DNA of 64,000 nt from Roseomonas sp. (lineage in GTDB: Bacteria; Pseudomonadota; Alphaproteobacteria; Acetobacterales; Acetobacteraceae): assembly GCA_020249505.1 (NCBI GenBank), contig JADCFN010000001.1:62001-126000 (forward strand), given 5' to 3'. This document shows, piece after piece, positions 24,528-32,776 of the stretch; position 1 is the stretch's first letter; every line of letters begins with the position of its first letter. The notes beneath the pieces are model-generated. The model was not told where the DNA came from. It saw only the letters and a program-made list of their open reading frames with translations, and searched no databases. A program made the translations under genes and the position numbers.

Positions 24528-25883
24528 TCAGGAGAGCAGGGGCGACCAGGTTGGATCAGTCGCGTCCGTTGGTGTCGGCAGGGGTCGTTCATTGAAGCCT
24601 GCAATGTCTATGGTGTGGATGCGCGCGGAAAAACCGCCGCCGCGGGAATCAGTGGCGCGGGTTTCCCGGCCGAATACGAGCATGCGACCATTGGGCGCGA
24701 AGCTTGGCGCTTCCATCTTCCAGCCCTCGGACAGGATACGCTCACCCGATCCATCGGGGCGCATGACACCAATCGCAAAGCTGCCGCCGCCGAAGCGGGT
24801 GAAGGCAATCAAATCACCGCGCGGTGACCAGACCGGTGTGGCGTAGCGCCCGCGGCCGAAGGAAATACGGCGCATGCCACCGCCATTCGCATCCATGACG
24901 TAAAGCTGCTGATCGCCGCCACGATCAGAATTGAAAACAATCTGCGTGCCATCGGGCGAATAGCAGGGGCTGACATCAAGCGCGCTGCCGCTGGTAAGCT
25001 GCCTTTCGCGGCGGCTTGCCAAATCCACCGCGAAGATATTCGCATCGCCACCGCGCATGGCGGAAAGCACCACGGAACGGCCATCGGGAGCGAAGCGCGG
25101 CGAAAGCGTCATGCCCGGAAAATTGCCAAGCGCCTGTTGGCCGCGCGTGTTCAAATCAAACAAGACAACACGCGGCTGTTCGCGGCTTTGATAGGACATG
25201 AAGGCCACACGATCCGCCGCCGGATGAAAGCGCGGCGTCAGCGCGGCTTCGCGCCCATCGGTCAGGAAGGCATTGTTTTCGCCATCCTGATCCATGATCG
25301 CCAGCCGCCGCAGCCGGCGATCGCGCGGGCCGGATTCAGCGATATAGACGATGCGTGTGTCGAAATAGCCTTTCTCGCCCAGCAATCTTTCATAAATCGC
25401 GTCGGAGATCATGTGCGCGATGCGCCGCCAATTGCCGGATGGCGCGGTGAAGGCAGTGCCTACTACCTGAGCTTCTGGCAGAATATCCCAAAGGCGGAAT
25501 TCCACGCGCAAATTACCACCCTGCAGATCGGCGCGCCCCGTGGTCAGCGCTTGCGCGCCAATCACGCGCCAATCCGGAAAGCGCGGCCGGTCCGCCGCGG
25601 TTTGTGCCGTTTGAATGAAGGCTTGATTCTGAATCGGGCGGAACAGGCCCGAATTGCGCAGATTATCCTGCACCACGCGCGCGACATCTCGCCCGAAACG
25701 TTGGCCATCACCCGTGCCCGCGAAATCCGGAATGGCAATGGGGATCGGGTTGGTGCGCGCGCGTGTGATGTCAATCACCGCCCCTTGCGCAAAAGCCGCA
25801 TCCGGCGCGCCCGCAAGGCCCGAGACCGTCACCGCGCCTGCGGCACCAAGCAGAAGGGAGCGTCTAGTTGTCATGCCCATCAT
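24528..25883 (-). CDS. tolB: Tol-Pal system beta-propeller protein TolB
   Basis: The 451-residue protein has a leader with two arginines (TTRRSLLLGAAGAVTVSG) and then the TolB N-terminal domain (IPIAIPDF). Six WD40-like propeller blades follow, with repeated patterns such as TLSPRFAPDGRSVVLSAMRGG, DVSPCYSPDGTQIVFNSDRGG and YATPVWSPRGDLIAFTRFGGG. In the periplasm it binds Pal and TolA. ATG 25883 or ATG 25874 can be the start; the latter gives a shorter leader beginning MTTRRS. The gene begins eight bases after tolA. Confidence 0.95.
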   Translation of the reverse strand: MMGMTTRRSLLLGAAGAVTVSGLAGAPDAAFAQGAVIDITRARTNPIPIAIPDFAGTGDGQRFGRDVARVVQDNLRNSGLFRPIQNQAFIQTAQTAADRPRFPDWRVIGAQALTTGRADLQGGNLRVEFRLWDILPEAQVVGTAFTAPSGNWRRIAHMISDAIYERLLGEKGYFDTRIVYIAESGPRDRRLRRLAIMDQDGENNAFLTDGREAALTPRFHPAADRVAFMSYQSREQPRVVLFDLNTRGQQALGNFPGMTLSPRFAPDGRSVVLSAMRGGDANIFAVDLASRRERQLTSGSALDVSPCYSPDGTQIVFNSDRGGDQQLYVMDANGGGMRRISFGRGRYATPVWSPRGDLIAFTRFGGGSFAIGVMRPDGSGERILSEGWKMEAPSFAPNGRMLVFGRETRATDSRGGGFSARIHTIDIAGFNERPLPTPTDATDPTWSPLLS

Positions 25884-25890
25884 CCCGAAT

Positions 25891-26913
25891 TCAGCGCACC
25901 AGCCCGCGTGGGCTGAAGCGAAAAGTGGAAGCCATCACGGTTTGCATTTTATCCGGTGGCACTTTCAGTGGATTGCACGCAGGTGCCAATAAAGCACGCC
26001 GCGCCGATTCGAATACAGACCGCACACGCGGATCGGTCGGCATATTTCCCGCTGGCACCACATTGCGGACATTGCCCTGCGGATCAAGCTGCACGCGCAA
26101 TTCAACCGTGATGTCCTGCAGCCCCAGCATGCCGGCATCCACATTCCAGCATTCAGATACCTGTTCCGCGAGGCCACGAATCTCGCCCTGCGTCAGCGCG
26201 GCCGTACCAGTCGGTGAACCGCCACCCTGACGCGGTGCGCCGGAAGGATTGGGCCGCGCCGTCGGGGCACGGTCCTGCTGCTGCGCGTTGCGCAACCGCT
26301 CAAGCGTATTCTGCACGGATGAGCTGTTTTCCTGCGGCCGTGCCACGGGCGGTGTCTGCCCCGTACCGGCCTGGCGCGAAGGCTCGGGCGGTGGCGGCAC
26401 CGGCGGTGGCGGCAGGGGCAAGGGCGGTTCCGGTCGCGGCGGCTGTGCCGCCTGTTGCCGCGGCGGGGTGGGCTGCTGCGTTGGCGTCTGCGGCGTCACG
26501 CGCGGGGCGGGCGAAGGCTCAGGGCTTGGCGCGGGCGCTGGCGCCGGCGGGGTGGGTGGCGCGGGGCTTGGGGGTGCGGGGGTTGGCGCCGCTGCCGGTG
26601 CCGGCGGCGGGGGTGGCGGCGGCGGGGTTGGCTGCGGCGGCGTATTGCGCGGCGGCTCCGGCGCTGGGGGTTCTGGGGTCGGTGGTGCCGGGTTCGGGGT
26701 CGAGGTCTGCGCCGGTGTCGGAGAAGGCGTATCGGCACGCGCCATTTGCGCCGGGCCAGGCGCCACAAGCTCCACCGCGATGCCCTGTTCCTGCGGTTCG
26801 GGGATGCTGCGCGCAAGCGAAAACAAGGCCCCGATGGCCAGCAGCGCGACATGCAGCCCCGCCGAGACCATCAGCCATTTATTCAGGCGCTTATCGGGCA
26901 GGGCCCGGGGCAA
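25891..26913 (-). CDS. tolA: Tol-Pal system protein TolA with a proline-rich linker
   Basis: The 340-residue protein has one N-terminal membrane helix (about 12-35). A linker of roughly 150 residues (60-210) is dominated by Pro and Ala, instead of the Lys/Ala helical domain known from Escherichia coli. The C-terminal domain (EIRGLAEQVSECWNVDAG, VELRVQLDPQGNV and RRALLAPACNPLKVPPDKM) is the TolA-III fold that contacts TolB and Pal. It passes proton-motive energy from TolQR to Pal. A Pro-rich arm would be extended and stiff rather than a coiled coil. Confidence 0.93.
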   Translation of the reverse strand: MPRALPDKRLNKWLMVSAGLHVALLAIGALFSLARSIPEPQEQGIAVELVAPGPAQMARADTPSPTPAQTSTPNPAPPTPEPPAPEPPRNTPPQPTPPPPPPPPAPAAAPTPAPPSPAPPTPPAPAPAPSPEPSPAPRVTPQTPTQQPTPPRQQAAQPPRPEPPLPLPPPPVPPPPEPSRQAGTGQTPPVARPQENSSSVQNTLERLRNAQQQDRAPTARPNPSGAPRQGGGSPTGTAALTQGEIRGLAEQVSECWNVDAGMLGLQDITVELRVQLDPQGNVRNVVPAGNMPTDPRVRSVFESARRALLAPACNPLKVPPDKMQTVMASTFRFSPRGLVR

Positions 26914-26934
26914 GGCTCTCTCCTCCCCCGCCCT

Positions 26935-27477
26935 TCAGCGGGGCTGCTGGGCCGGGCGATTGGGCTGAGCAGGCGGCGCTGCCGGGCGCGCCGGCTGCGT
27001 CGCTGGCCTGCCCGCCGGCGCTGCCCCAGGGCGCGGCGCCTGCGGCTGTTCCGCCAGCAAGGCCACACGGGTGAAGCCAGCACCGGCAATGGTGCCCATC
27101 ACCTCCATCACGCGGCCATAGGAAATGGCCTTGTCGCCGCGGACAAAAATCCGCCGCTCCGGCGCGCCTTGCGGCTGTTCCCGCATGATCGCCTGCAAGC
27201 GCGGCACCAGCCCATCCAAAGGCACTTCGGTTTCCTGCAAGAAAATCTTGCCCTCAGGGTTCACCGTAATCGTCAGCGGCTCGGTTTCCTGATTGAGCGG
27301 TTGGGCAGTGGTTTTCGGCAAATCCACCGGCACACCCACCGTCATCAAGGGCGCCGCAACCATGAAAATGATCAGCAGCACCAGCATCACATCCACCAGC
27401 GGCGTGACGTTGATTTCCGCCATGGGCCGGTAGCGAGACCGCCCGGAAGACCGCCCGCCGGAAAGGGAAACCGCCAT
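26935..27477 (-). CDS. tolR: Tol-Pal system protein TolR (ExbD family)
   Basis: The 180-residue protein has the ExbD/TolR features: MAEINVTPLVDVMLVLLIIFM (proton-path Asp in the single helix at about 27-49) and a periplasmic domain (VDLPKT, IFVRGDKAISYGRVMEVMGTI). The last ~40 residues (QAPRPGAAPAGRPATQPARP and onward) are a Pro/Ala-rich tail that is longer than in classical TolR (~140 residues). With TolQ it forms the proton-driven stator that energises TolA. It begins three bases after tolQ. Confidence 0.94.
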   Translation of the reverse strand: MAVSLSGGRSSGRSRYRPMAEINVTPLVDVMLVLLIIFMVAAPLMTVGVPVDLPKTTAQPLNQETEPLTITVNPEGKIFLQETEVPLDGLVPRLQAIMREQPQGAPERRIFVRGDKAISYGRVMEVMGTIAGAGFTRVALLAEQPQAPRPGAAPAGRPATQPARPAAPPAQPNRPAQQPR

Positions 27478-27480
27478 GGC

Positions 27481-28227
27481 CTATTCCGCCGCCTGGTTCG
27501 GGCTGCGCGGCCCGCCATCATTCGCCGCCGCTTCCGTCTGGCGCGACAGGATGGCGCCGAATTCAGTCGCAAAGCCTTCCAGCCGCGCGGCAAAGCGCGC
27601 GAGGTCCGTATTGATCTTGTTATAAGCCAGCACGGCCGGAATCGCCGCGACCAGACCAATCGCGGTGGCAAACAGCGCTTCCGCAATCCCCGGCGCCACA
27701 ACGGCCAAATTCGTGTTCTGCATCCCCGCAATGGCCGAGAAGGAATTCATGATCCCCCAAACAGTACCGAACAGCCCAACAAACGGCCCGACCGAACCGA
27801 CGGAAGCCAGAAACACCATCCAGCGTTCCAGCCTTTCCATCTCTCGCCCAATGGTGACGCCCATGGCGCGTTCCACGCGTTCCTTGGCACCACCCAGCAC
27901 ATTTGCCCCGCCCGCACTGCGGCGCCATTCGCGCATCGCCGCACCAAATACTGCGGCCATCGGATGCGTCGGCTGTTCGCCTTCGCGCGTGAACAACTCA
28001 TCCAGGCTGCCGCCGGACCAAAAGCGATCCTCAAACCCATCCGCCGCCTTGTTGATGCGCCGCATGGTGACGACTTTCTCGAACACCACTGCCCAGACCC
28101 AAATACTGGCGAGCAGCAGGCCGATCATCACCGCCTTGACGACCCAATCCGCCTGCAAAAACAGGCCCCACAGGGAAAGGTCATGGGCTGCCTGCCCAAG
28201 CGCCTGAGTGGTCACGCTACGATCCAC
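27481..28227 (-). CDS. tolQ: Tol-Pal system protein TolQ
   Basis: The 248-residue MotA/TolQ/ExbB protein has three membrane helices (about 28-50, 142-165 and 182-205). Conserved motifs are FVGLFGTVWGIMNSFSAIA and VVAPGIAEALFATAIGLVAAIPAVLAYNKI. With TolR it forms the inner-membrane proton channel that powers the system. It lies about 100 bases after ybgC. Confidence 0.95.
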   Translation of the reverse strand: MDRSVTTQALGQAAHDLSLWGLFLQADWVVKAVMIGLLLASIWVWAVVFEKVVTMRRINKAADGFEDRFWSGGSLDELFTREGEQPTHPMAAVFGAAMREWRRSAGGANVLGGAKERVERAMGVTIGREMERLERWMVFLASVGSVGPFVGLFGTVWGIMNSFSAIAGMQNTNLAVVAPGIAEALFATAIGLVAAIPAVLAYNKINTDLARFAARLEGFATEFGAILSRQTEAAANDGGPRSPNQAAE

Positions 28228-28326
28228 GCCACATCTCCTTCGCCCCAGCGGGACGATTGCCGGCGGCCAAAGCCACCCGAAACTATCAAAGCCGGAAAAA
28301 GCGACCTTTTCCCGGCGAAATCTTGT

Positions 28327-28755
28327 TCACCCAGGCGCGGCTTCAACCACCGCGCGCAGCGCCGAACGCCAAGGCTCCGGCAAGGGCACGGGCCTGGCGC
28401 CTTCCTGCCCTACAGAAGCCAGCCGCACTTCCAAGACCGCCAGCGCCTCGGCTTCCGCGTCACGCCGCACCACCTGTGTCAGCCACACCTGCACGCCCGT
28501 CACACGGCGGATATGCGTCTCCACCACCACCGATTCGTCGAGTCGCGCCGGTTTGAAATACTCCACTTCGAGTCGCCGCACCACGAGGAAGACACCATGC
28601 CGCGTGATCATTTCCTGATGCGGCAAACCCATGGCGCGCAAGGCTTCCGTCCGCGCCCGCTCAGCCCAGTGCAAATAGCGCGCGTGATAGGCAACGCCCC
28701 CCGCATCCGTATCCTCAAAATAGACGCGCAACGCCCAAAGATGCGGCGCGCTCAC
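28327..28755 (-). CDS. ybgC: Acyl-CoA thioesterase, YbgC type
   Basis: The 142-residue protein is a hotdog-fold thioesterase with the YbgC motif [25 protein letters not shown]; the Asp in DTDAGG is catalytic. It hydrolyses short-chain acyl-CoAs and in some bacteria is associated with membrane phospholipid enzymes. Its start overlaps the ruvB stop (ATGA), linking the ruv and tol clusters. Confidence 0.94.
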   Translation of the reverse strand: MSAPHLWALRVYFEDTDAGGVAYHARYLHWAERARTEALRAMGLPHQEMITRHGVFLVVRRLEVEYFKPARLDESVVVETHIRRVTGVQVWLTQVVRRDAEAEALAVLEVRLASVGQEGARPVPLPEPWRSALRAVVEAAPG

Positions 28756-29792
28756 GCCTCCTGATCCCCAAGCAAATCCAACAAGGGCTGCACCCCGGCC
28801 GGTGGGCTCAAGCCCAAATGCCGCCAGCCGCGATCACCCAGCACCCGCCCACGCGGCGTGCGTAACACCAAGCCTTCCTGAATCAGGAAAGGCTCCACCA
28901 CCTCTTCTAAAGTATCGCGGCTTTCGGCGAGTGCCGCGGCCAGCGTTTCAATCCCAACCGGCCCACCATTATGATGTTCCGCGATCCGCGCCAAATACCG
29001 CCGATCCATCGCATCAAGGCCGAGCGCATCAACCTCCAACCGCCTAAGCGCCGCATCGGCCATCGCACGATCCGCGACCTTTTCTTCCATCAACGCGAAA
29101 TCACGCACACGCCGCAACAAGCGCCCCGCAATACGCGGCGTGCCGCGCGAACGGCTCGCAATCTCCCGCGCGCCATCTTCGGACAAGTCAAACCCCAATT
29201 TGCGCGCGCCGCGCGTTACAATACCCAGCAATTCCTCAGGCGTATAAAGCACCAAACGCAAGGGAATACCGAAGCGATCCCGCAACGGCGTCGCCAATAA
29301 CCCCGCCCTGGTCGTCGCACCAATCAGCGTAAAAGGCGGCAAATCAATCCGCACCGTGCGCGCGGCCGGCCCCTCACCAATAATCAAATCAAGCTGGAAA
29401 TCTTCCATCGCGGGATAAAGCGTTTCCTCGATCGCCGGCTGCAAGCGATGGATCTCATCCACAAACAACACATCACGCGGCTGCAAATTGGTCAGGATCG
29501 CGGCCAAATCACCCGCGCGCTGCAAGACCGGGCCCGACGTCGCCCGGAAACCAACGCCCAATTCACGCGCCACAATCTGCGCCAAAGTCGTCTTCCCCAG
29601 GCCAGGCGGGCCATGAAACAAGACATGATCCATCGCCTCAGCCCGCGCCCGCGCCGCCCCAATGAAAACGCGCAAATTCTCCCTGAGGCCACGCTGCCCC
29701 GTAAAATCATCCAGCGTCTGCGGGCGGAGGGAAACCTCAGCCCCATCCTCCTCAAGCCGGGCGGGACTGGAAAGACGATCGGTGTCGGTCAT
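28752..29792 (-). CDS. ruvB: Holliday junction branch migration helicase RuvB
   Basis: The 346-residue AAA+ motor contains Walker [10 protein letters not shown], Walker B LFVDEIH, sensor 1 [11 protein letters not shown] and arginine finger region [10 protein letters not shown]. The C-terminal winged helix contains [13 protein letters not shown]. It drives branch migration with RuvA. It is set apart from ruvA by 232 bases of palindromic DNA, so its expression may be uncoupled from ruvCA. Confidence 0.97.
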   Translation of the reverse strand: MTDTDRLSSPARLEEDGAEVSLRPQTLDDFTGQRGLRENLRVFIGAARARAEAMDHVLFHGPPGLGKTTLAQIVARELGVGFRATSGPVLQRAGDLAAILTNLQPRDVLFVDEIHRLQPAIEETLYPAMEDFQLDLIIGEGPAARTVRIDLPPFTLIGATTRAGLLATPLRDRFGIPLRLVLYTPEELLGIVTRGARKLGFDLSEDGAREIASRSRGTPRIAGRLLRRVRDFALMEEKVADRAMADAALRRLEVDALGLDAMDRRYLARIAEHHNGGPVGIETLAAALAESRDTLEEVVEPFLIQEGLVLRTPRGRVLGDRGWRHLGLSPPAGVQPLLDLLGDQEA

Positions 29793-29808
29793 GGGTGGGG
29801 TGGCTCCG

Positions 29809-30010
29809 CGGGGGGCTCTGCCCCCCGCCCCCCCGCCAGGAGGAATGCATCCTCCTGGACCTCCATCATGGGGCCGGGTGGGGAGAGGGGCAGGCGGGAA
29901 GCGCCGAGCAAGCGGGCGCGCTGAGCCCCTCTCCCCACACGGCCCCGTATTGGCGGGGTCCGGGGAGACACTGTCTCCCCGGCGGGGGCACGGGGGCAGC
30001 GCCCCCGCAG
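29809..30010. repeat. Palindrome-rich repeat (BIME-like) between ruvA and ruvB
   Basis: Several perfect or near-perfect inverted repeats lie in a row. They include CCAGGAGGA/TCCTCCTGG (29836-29858), the 14-bp pair at 29878-29891 and 29925-29938 (GTGGGGAGAGGGGC and its complement), and CCGGGGAGACA/TGTCTCCCCGG (29960-29982). The left flank (GGGGGGCTCTGCCCCCC...) and the right flank (GGGGGCAGCGCCCCC) are inverse versions of the same G/C-run unit. This resembles intergenic repetitive palindromes in Acetobacteraceae, a recognition from memory. ORFs drawn here are not genes. RNA made across it would be strongly folded. Confidence 0.7.
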
Positions 30011-30024
30011 ACCAAGCCCCCCCA

Positions 30025-30642
30025 TCACCGCGCCATCTCCTTCAACCCGTCTCGGATGAGGTCGTTGAGGGTGGCGTCGGCGCCCAGGCGTTTGGCTGCG
30101 CGGGTGATGGCGGTGGTGGCTTCCGGGCGTTTCAGGCCAAGGTTCACAAGGGCGGAGATGGCGTCTGCTTCCATGCTATTGGCATCAGGTGGGGTGATGA
30201 TGGCGCCTTCGCCGTCTTCGCTCGGCGTGATGCGCCCGACCGCCCATTTTTGCATGGCGGGTTCATCCACGATGCGGTTGGCGGTGGCCGCACCCAGGCC
30301 TTTGACGGCGCCCAAGCGCTTGCGTTCCTTGGCGGCGATGGCGCGGGCGAGTTCTGCGGGGGTGAGGCCAGAGAGGACGAGCAGGGCTTTTTGCGGGCCG
30401 ACGGTCTTGACCTCGATCAGCGCAAGGAAGGCTTCGCGTTCCTGGGCATCGGCGAAGCCGAACAGGGTGATGGCGTCTTGCCGGAGGTGGGTTTCGACCA
30501 GCACGCGCTGTGGGCCTTCGCGCGCCGAGAGCGCGTCGAGGGTTTTGCGTGAGCAGGAAAGCAGGTAGCCGACGCCGTTCACATCCAGGATGCAGCCGCC
30601 TTCATGGGTGCTATCCAGCCGGCCGGTGAGTTTGCCGATCAT
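30025..30642 (-). CDS. ruvA: Holliday junction branch migration protein RuvA
   Basis: The 205-residue protein has the N-terminal OB domain ([20 protein letters not shown]) and the two helix-hairpin-helix units ([22 protein letters not shown] and [19 protein letters not shown]). The C-terminal domain ([20 protein letters not shown]) contacts RuvB. It binds the four-way junction and loads the RuvB motor. Its ATG overlaps the ruvC stop by four bases. Confidence 0.97.
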   Translation of the reverse strand: MIGKLTGRLDSTHEGGCILDVNGVGYLLSCSRKTLDALSAREGPQRVLVETHLRQDAITLFGFADAQEREAFLALIEVKTVGPQKALLVLSGLTPAELARAIAAKERKRLGAVKGLGAATANRIVDEPAMQKWAVGRITPSEDGEGAIITPPDANSMEADAISALVNLGLKRPEATTAITRAAKRLGADATLNDLIRDGLKEMAR

Positions 30643-31157
30643 GCTGTGACATAACCTTTGGCTAGGTTCGCGCGCGTTTGCCGGTGATGCGCGTGGCAGA
30701 TGGCGATGGCGAGTGCATCTGCAGCGTCTGCCCGGCGGAAGGCAACTCCAGGCAGCAGATGGCGCACCATGGCTTGCACCTGTTCCTTGGCGGCATGGCC
30801 ATTGCCGACCACGGCGCGTTTCACTTCCATGGCGCCATATTCCGAGACCGGCAGGCCGGCCAGGCGCGGGGCGAGCATCACCACGCCGCGCGCTTGGCCA
30901 AGTTTCAACGCGCTTTCCGGATTGCGTGCGACATAGGTGTTTTCCACCGCCGCTTCATCGGGCTGGAGATTGGCGAAGGCTTCCGCCAGCCCCTGATGCA
31001 GGATTAAAAGGCGATCGCCCAAGGCATCGCGCGCGGAGGTGGAGACAACGCCTTCGGCCACAAAGCGCAGCCGATAGCCATCGGTTTCGATCAGCCCCCA
31101 GCCGGTATGCTGAAGGCCGGGATCAAGCCCGAGGATGCGAATCGCGCGCGGTGACAT
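30639..31157 (-). CDS. ruvC: Crossover junction endonuclease RuvC
   Basis: ATG 31157 gives a 172-residue RuvC of normal length. The catalytic acidic residues are in ILGLDPGLQHTGWG, AVENTYVARNPESALKLGQARG and RRADAADALAIAICHAHH. It cuts Holliday junctions after RuvAB branch migration. In-frame codons further upstream have no similarity and were not used. Confidence 0.97.
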   Translation of the reverse strand: MSPRAIRILGLDPGLQHTGWGLIETDGYRLRFVAEGVVSTSARDALGDRLLILHQGLAEAFANLQPDEAAVENTYVARNPESALKLGQARGVVMLAPRLAGLPVSEYGAMEVKRAVVGNGHAAKEQVQAMVRHLLPGVAFRRADAADALAIAICHAHHRQTRANLAKGYVTA

Positions 31158-31218
31158 GCGCGGAGAGTAGCAGATGAAGCCGGGCAAGGCTTCACCAGCC
31201 AGGCGCGCGCAGCCTGGA

Positions 31219-32637
31219 TTACTGCGCGAGCGGCGGGCGGAGATGCGCCCAAGGCCGAGCCTCTTCAAAGGCGGCGCTTGCTTGCAGCACGCCCAGATCA
31301 TCAAAGCGCCGCCCGACGATTTGCAGGCCAACGGGCAGCCCGGCCGGGGTGAAGCCGCAGGGCAGGCTGGCGGCCGGGCTCCCGGACCAATTGAAGGGGT
31401 AGGAGAATTCCGCCCACATCAGCCAATCCCAATCATGCTGCGGCCAATGCGCGGGTTGCAGGCGATTGGCCGGGAAGGCAGCGACACTGACGGTGGGCGT
31501 CAGCAGGAAATCATAGCCTTCCATGAAATCATGGATCTGCTGCACGTAATCAAAGCGCCGCGTGCGCATTTGCATATATTGCGCGGTGGTGACATGGGCG
31601 TTGGCGCGCAGCATGGCGACAAAGCCAGGATCCATGCGGTTGGCATATTGCGCCAGATGTTCGCTGCGCCCGGCAAAAACCGCAGGCCAAAAAAAGCGGA
31701 TCAATTCCGGCCCCAGCTTGCCCCAAGCTGGAGAGACTTCTTCGATGATCGCCCCCATTTCTTCAAAGGCGCGGATGGCGCGGGCGACAGCTTCGGCCAC
31801 TTCGGGGTCAACACGCGCATGGCCAAGATCGGGCGAATAGGCGATGCGCTTGCCGCGCATGGAAGCCGCCTTCAATTGCCCGGCATAATGCTGCGGCGGT
31901 GCTTCCAGCGATGTGTAATCCCAAGGATGTGGGCCGGCCATGGCTTCCGTCATCAGCGCGGCATCTTCGACGCTGCGCGTCAGCGGGCCGATATGGGTTG
32001 CGAGTTCATTATTGGACATGGGCCAGCTTGCGACCCGCCCATGGGTTGGCTTGAAGCCATAGACGCCCGAAAAATGCGCCGGCATGCGAATGGACCCCGC
32101 GCCATCGCCGCCCTGATGCAAGGGCCCATAGCCGCAAGCTGCACCGACACCAGCACCAGAAGATGACGCGCCGGCATTGAGCCCATGGCCCCAGGGGTTA
32201 TGGGTGATGCCGGAAATCGGCGCCTCACTGACGCCCTTCCAGCCCCATTCGGCAGCCGATGTTGTCTTGCCGAGCATCATGCCGCCGGCAGCGTAAAGCC
32301 GACTGACACAGGGCGCATCCACATCCGGAATGGTGCCTTGCGTGACGGCGCTCGCGAAATCCGTCTGTACGCCCTTGGTATGTTGCAAATCTTTGATGGT
32401 GAAGGGAATCCCTTCCAGCAGGCGCGGCTTTTCGCGCTGCATGAAAACGGTTTCGGAACGCTTGGCGGCAGCCAGTGCGATTTCTGGCGTGATCCGCATC
32501 ATGGCATTCACGCGCGGTTCAATGCGTTCGATGCGCGCAAGGATGGCCTGCACCACGTCAACCGGGGAGAGCTTGCGGCTGCGATAGGCCGCCATCAGGT
32601 CACGCACACCAAGAAAGCCGATATCATCCGGGTTCAT
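31219..32637 (-). CDS. Amidase
   Basis: ATG 32637 follows GGAGG and gives 472 residues. The amidase-signature triad is Lys82 in TIKDL, cis-Ser158 in the AGASSSGAG loop and Ser182 in GGDGAGSIRMP; the Ser-cisSer spacing of 24 residues is canonical. It is cytoplasmic; the amide substrate is unknown. A divergent peptide-type binding protein (32777) begins 139 bases away, so uptake and hydrolysis of the same class of compound is a reasonable inference. It is the third amidase in the window. Confidence 0.92.
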   Translation of the reverse strand: MNPDDIGFLGVRDLMAAYRSRKLSPVDVVQAILARIERIEPRVNAMMRITPEIALAAAKRSETVFMQREKPRLLEGIPFTIKDLQHTKGVQTDFASAVTQGTIPDVDAPCVSRLYAAGGMMLGKTTSAAEWGWKGVSEAPISGITHNPWGHGLNAGASSSGAGVGAACGYGPLHQGGDGAGSIRMPAHFSGVYGFKPTHGRVASWPMSNNELATHIGPLTRSVEDAALMTEAMAGPHPWDYTSLEAPPQHYAGQLKAASMRGKRIAYSPDLGHARVDPEVAEAVARAIRAFEEMGAIIEEVSPAWGKLGPELIRFFWPAVFAGRSEHLAQYANRMDPGFVAMLRANAHVTTAQYMQMRTRRFDYVQQIHDFMEGYDFLLTPTVSVAAFPANRLQPAHWPQHDWDWLMWAEFSYPFNWSGSPAASLPCGFTPAGLPVGLQIVGRRFDDLGVLQASAAFEEARPWAHLRPPLAQ

Positions 32638-32776
32638 GCCGCTGCCTCCGCGTTTCAGGCTGGCTTGCCTATGGGCGAAGTCTGCAACGGAGCGTCGTGG
32701 TCGGCAATGCTGATCTGCCTTGACGCTGACTGGAAAGGGGCAATAGCCTTTTGCAACCCTGGGGAGGGACAGAAAG

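Noticed and set aside
26455-28764. A 769-codon open frame on the plus strand across tolA, tolR, tolQ and ybgC.
   Set aside because: It is antisense to the Tol genes, has an Arg/His/Gln-rich, low-complexity translation and no recognisable domain. The high GC content makes long antisense frames common.
29795-30568. Open frames crossing the ruvA-ruvB gap on the plus strand.
   Set aside because: They run through palindromic G/C-run sequence and the antisense of ruvA, and have no domain.
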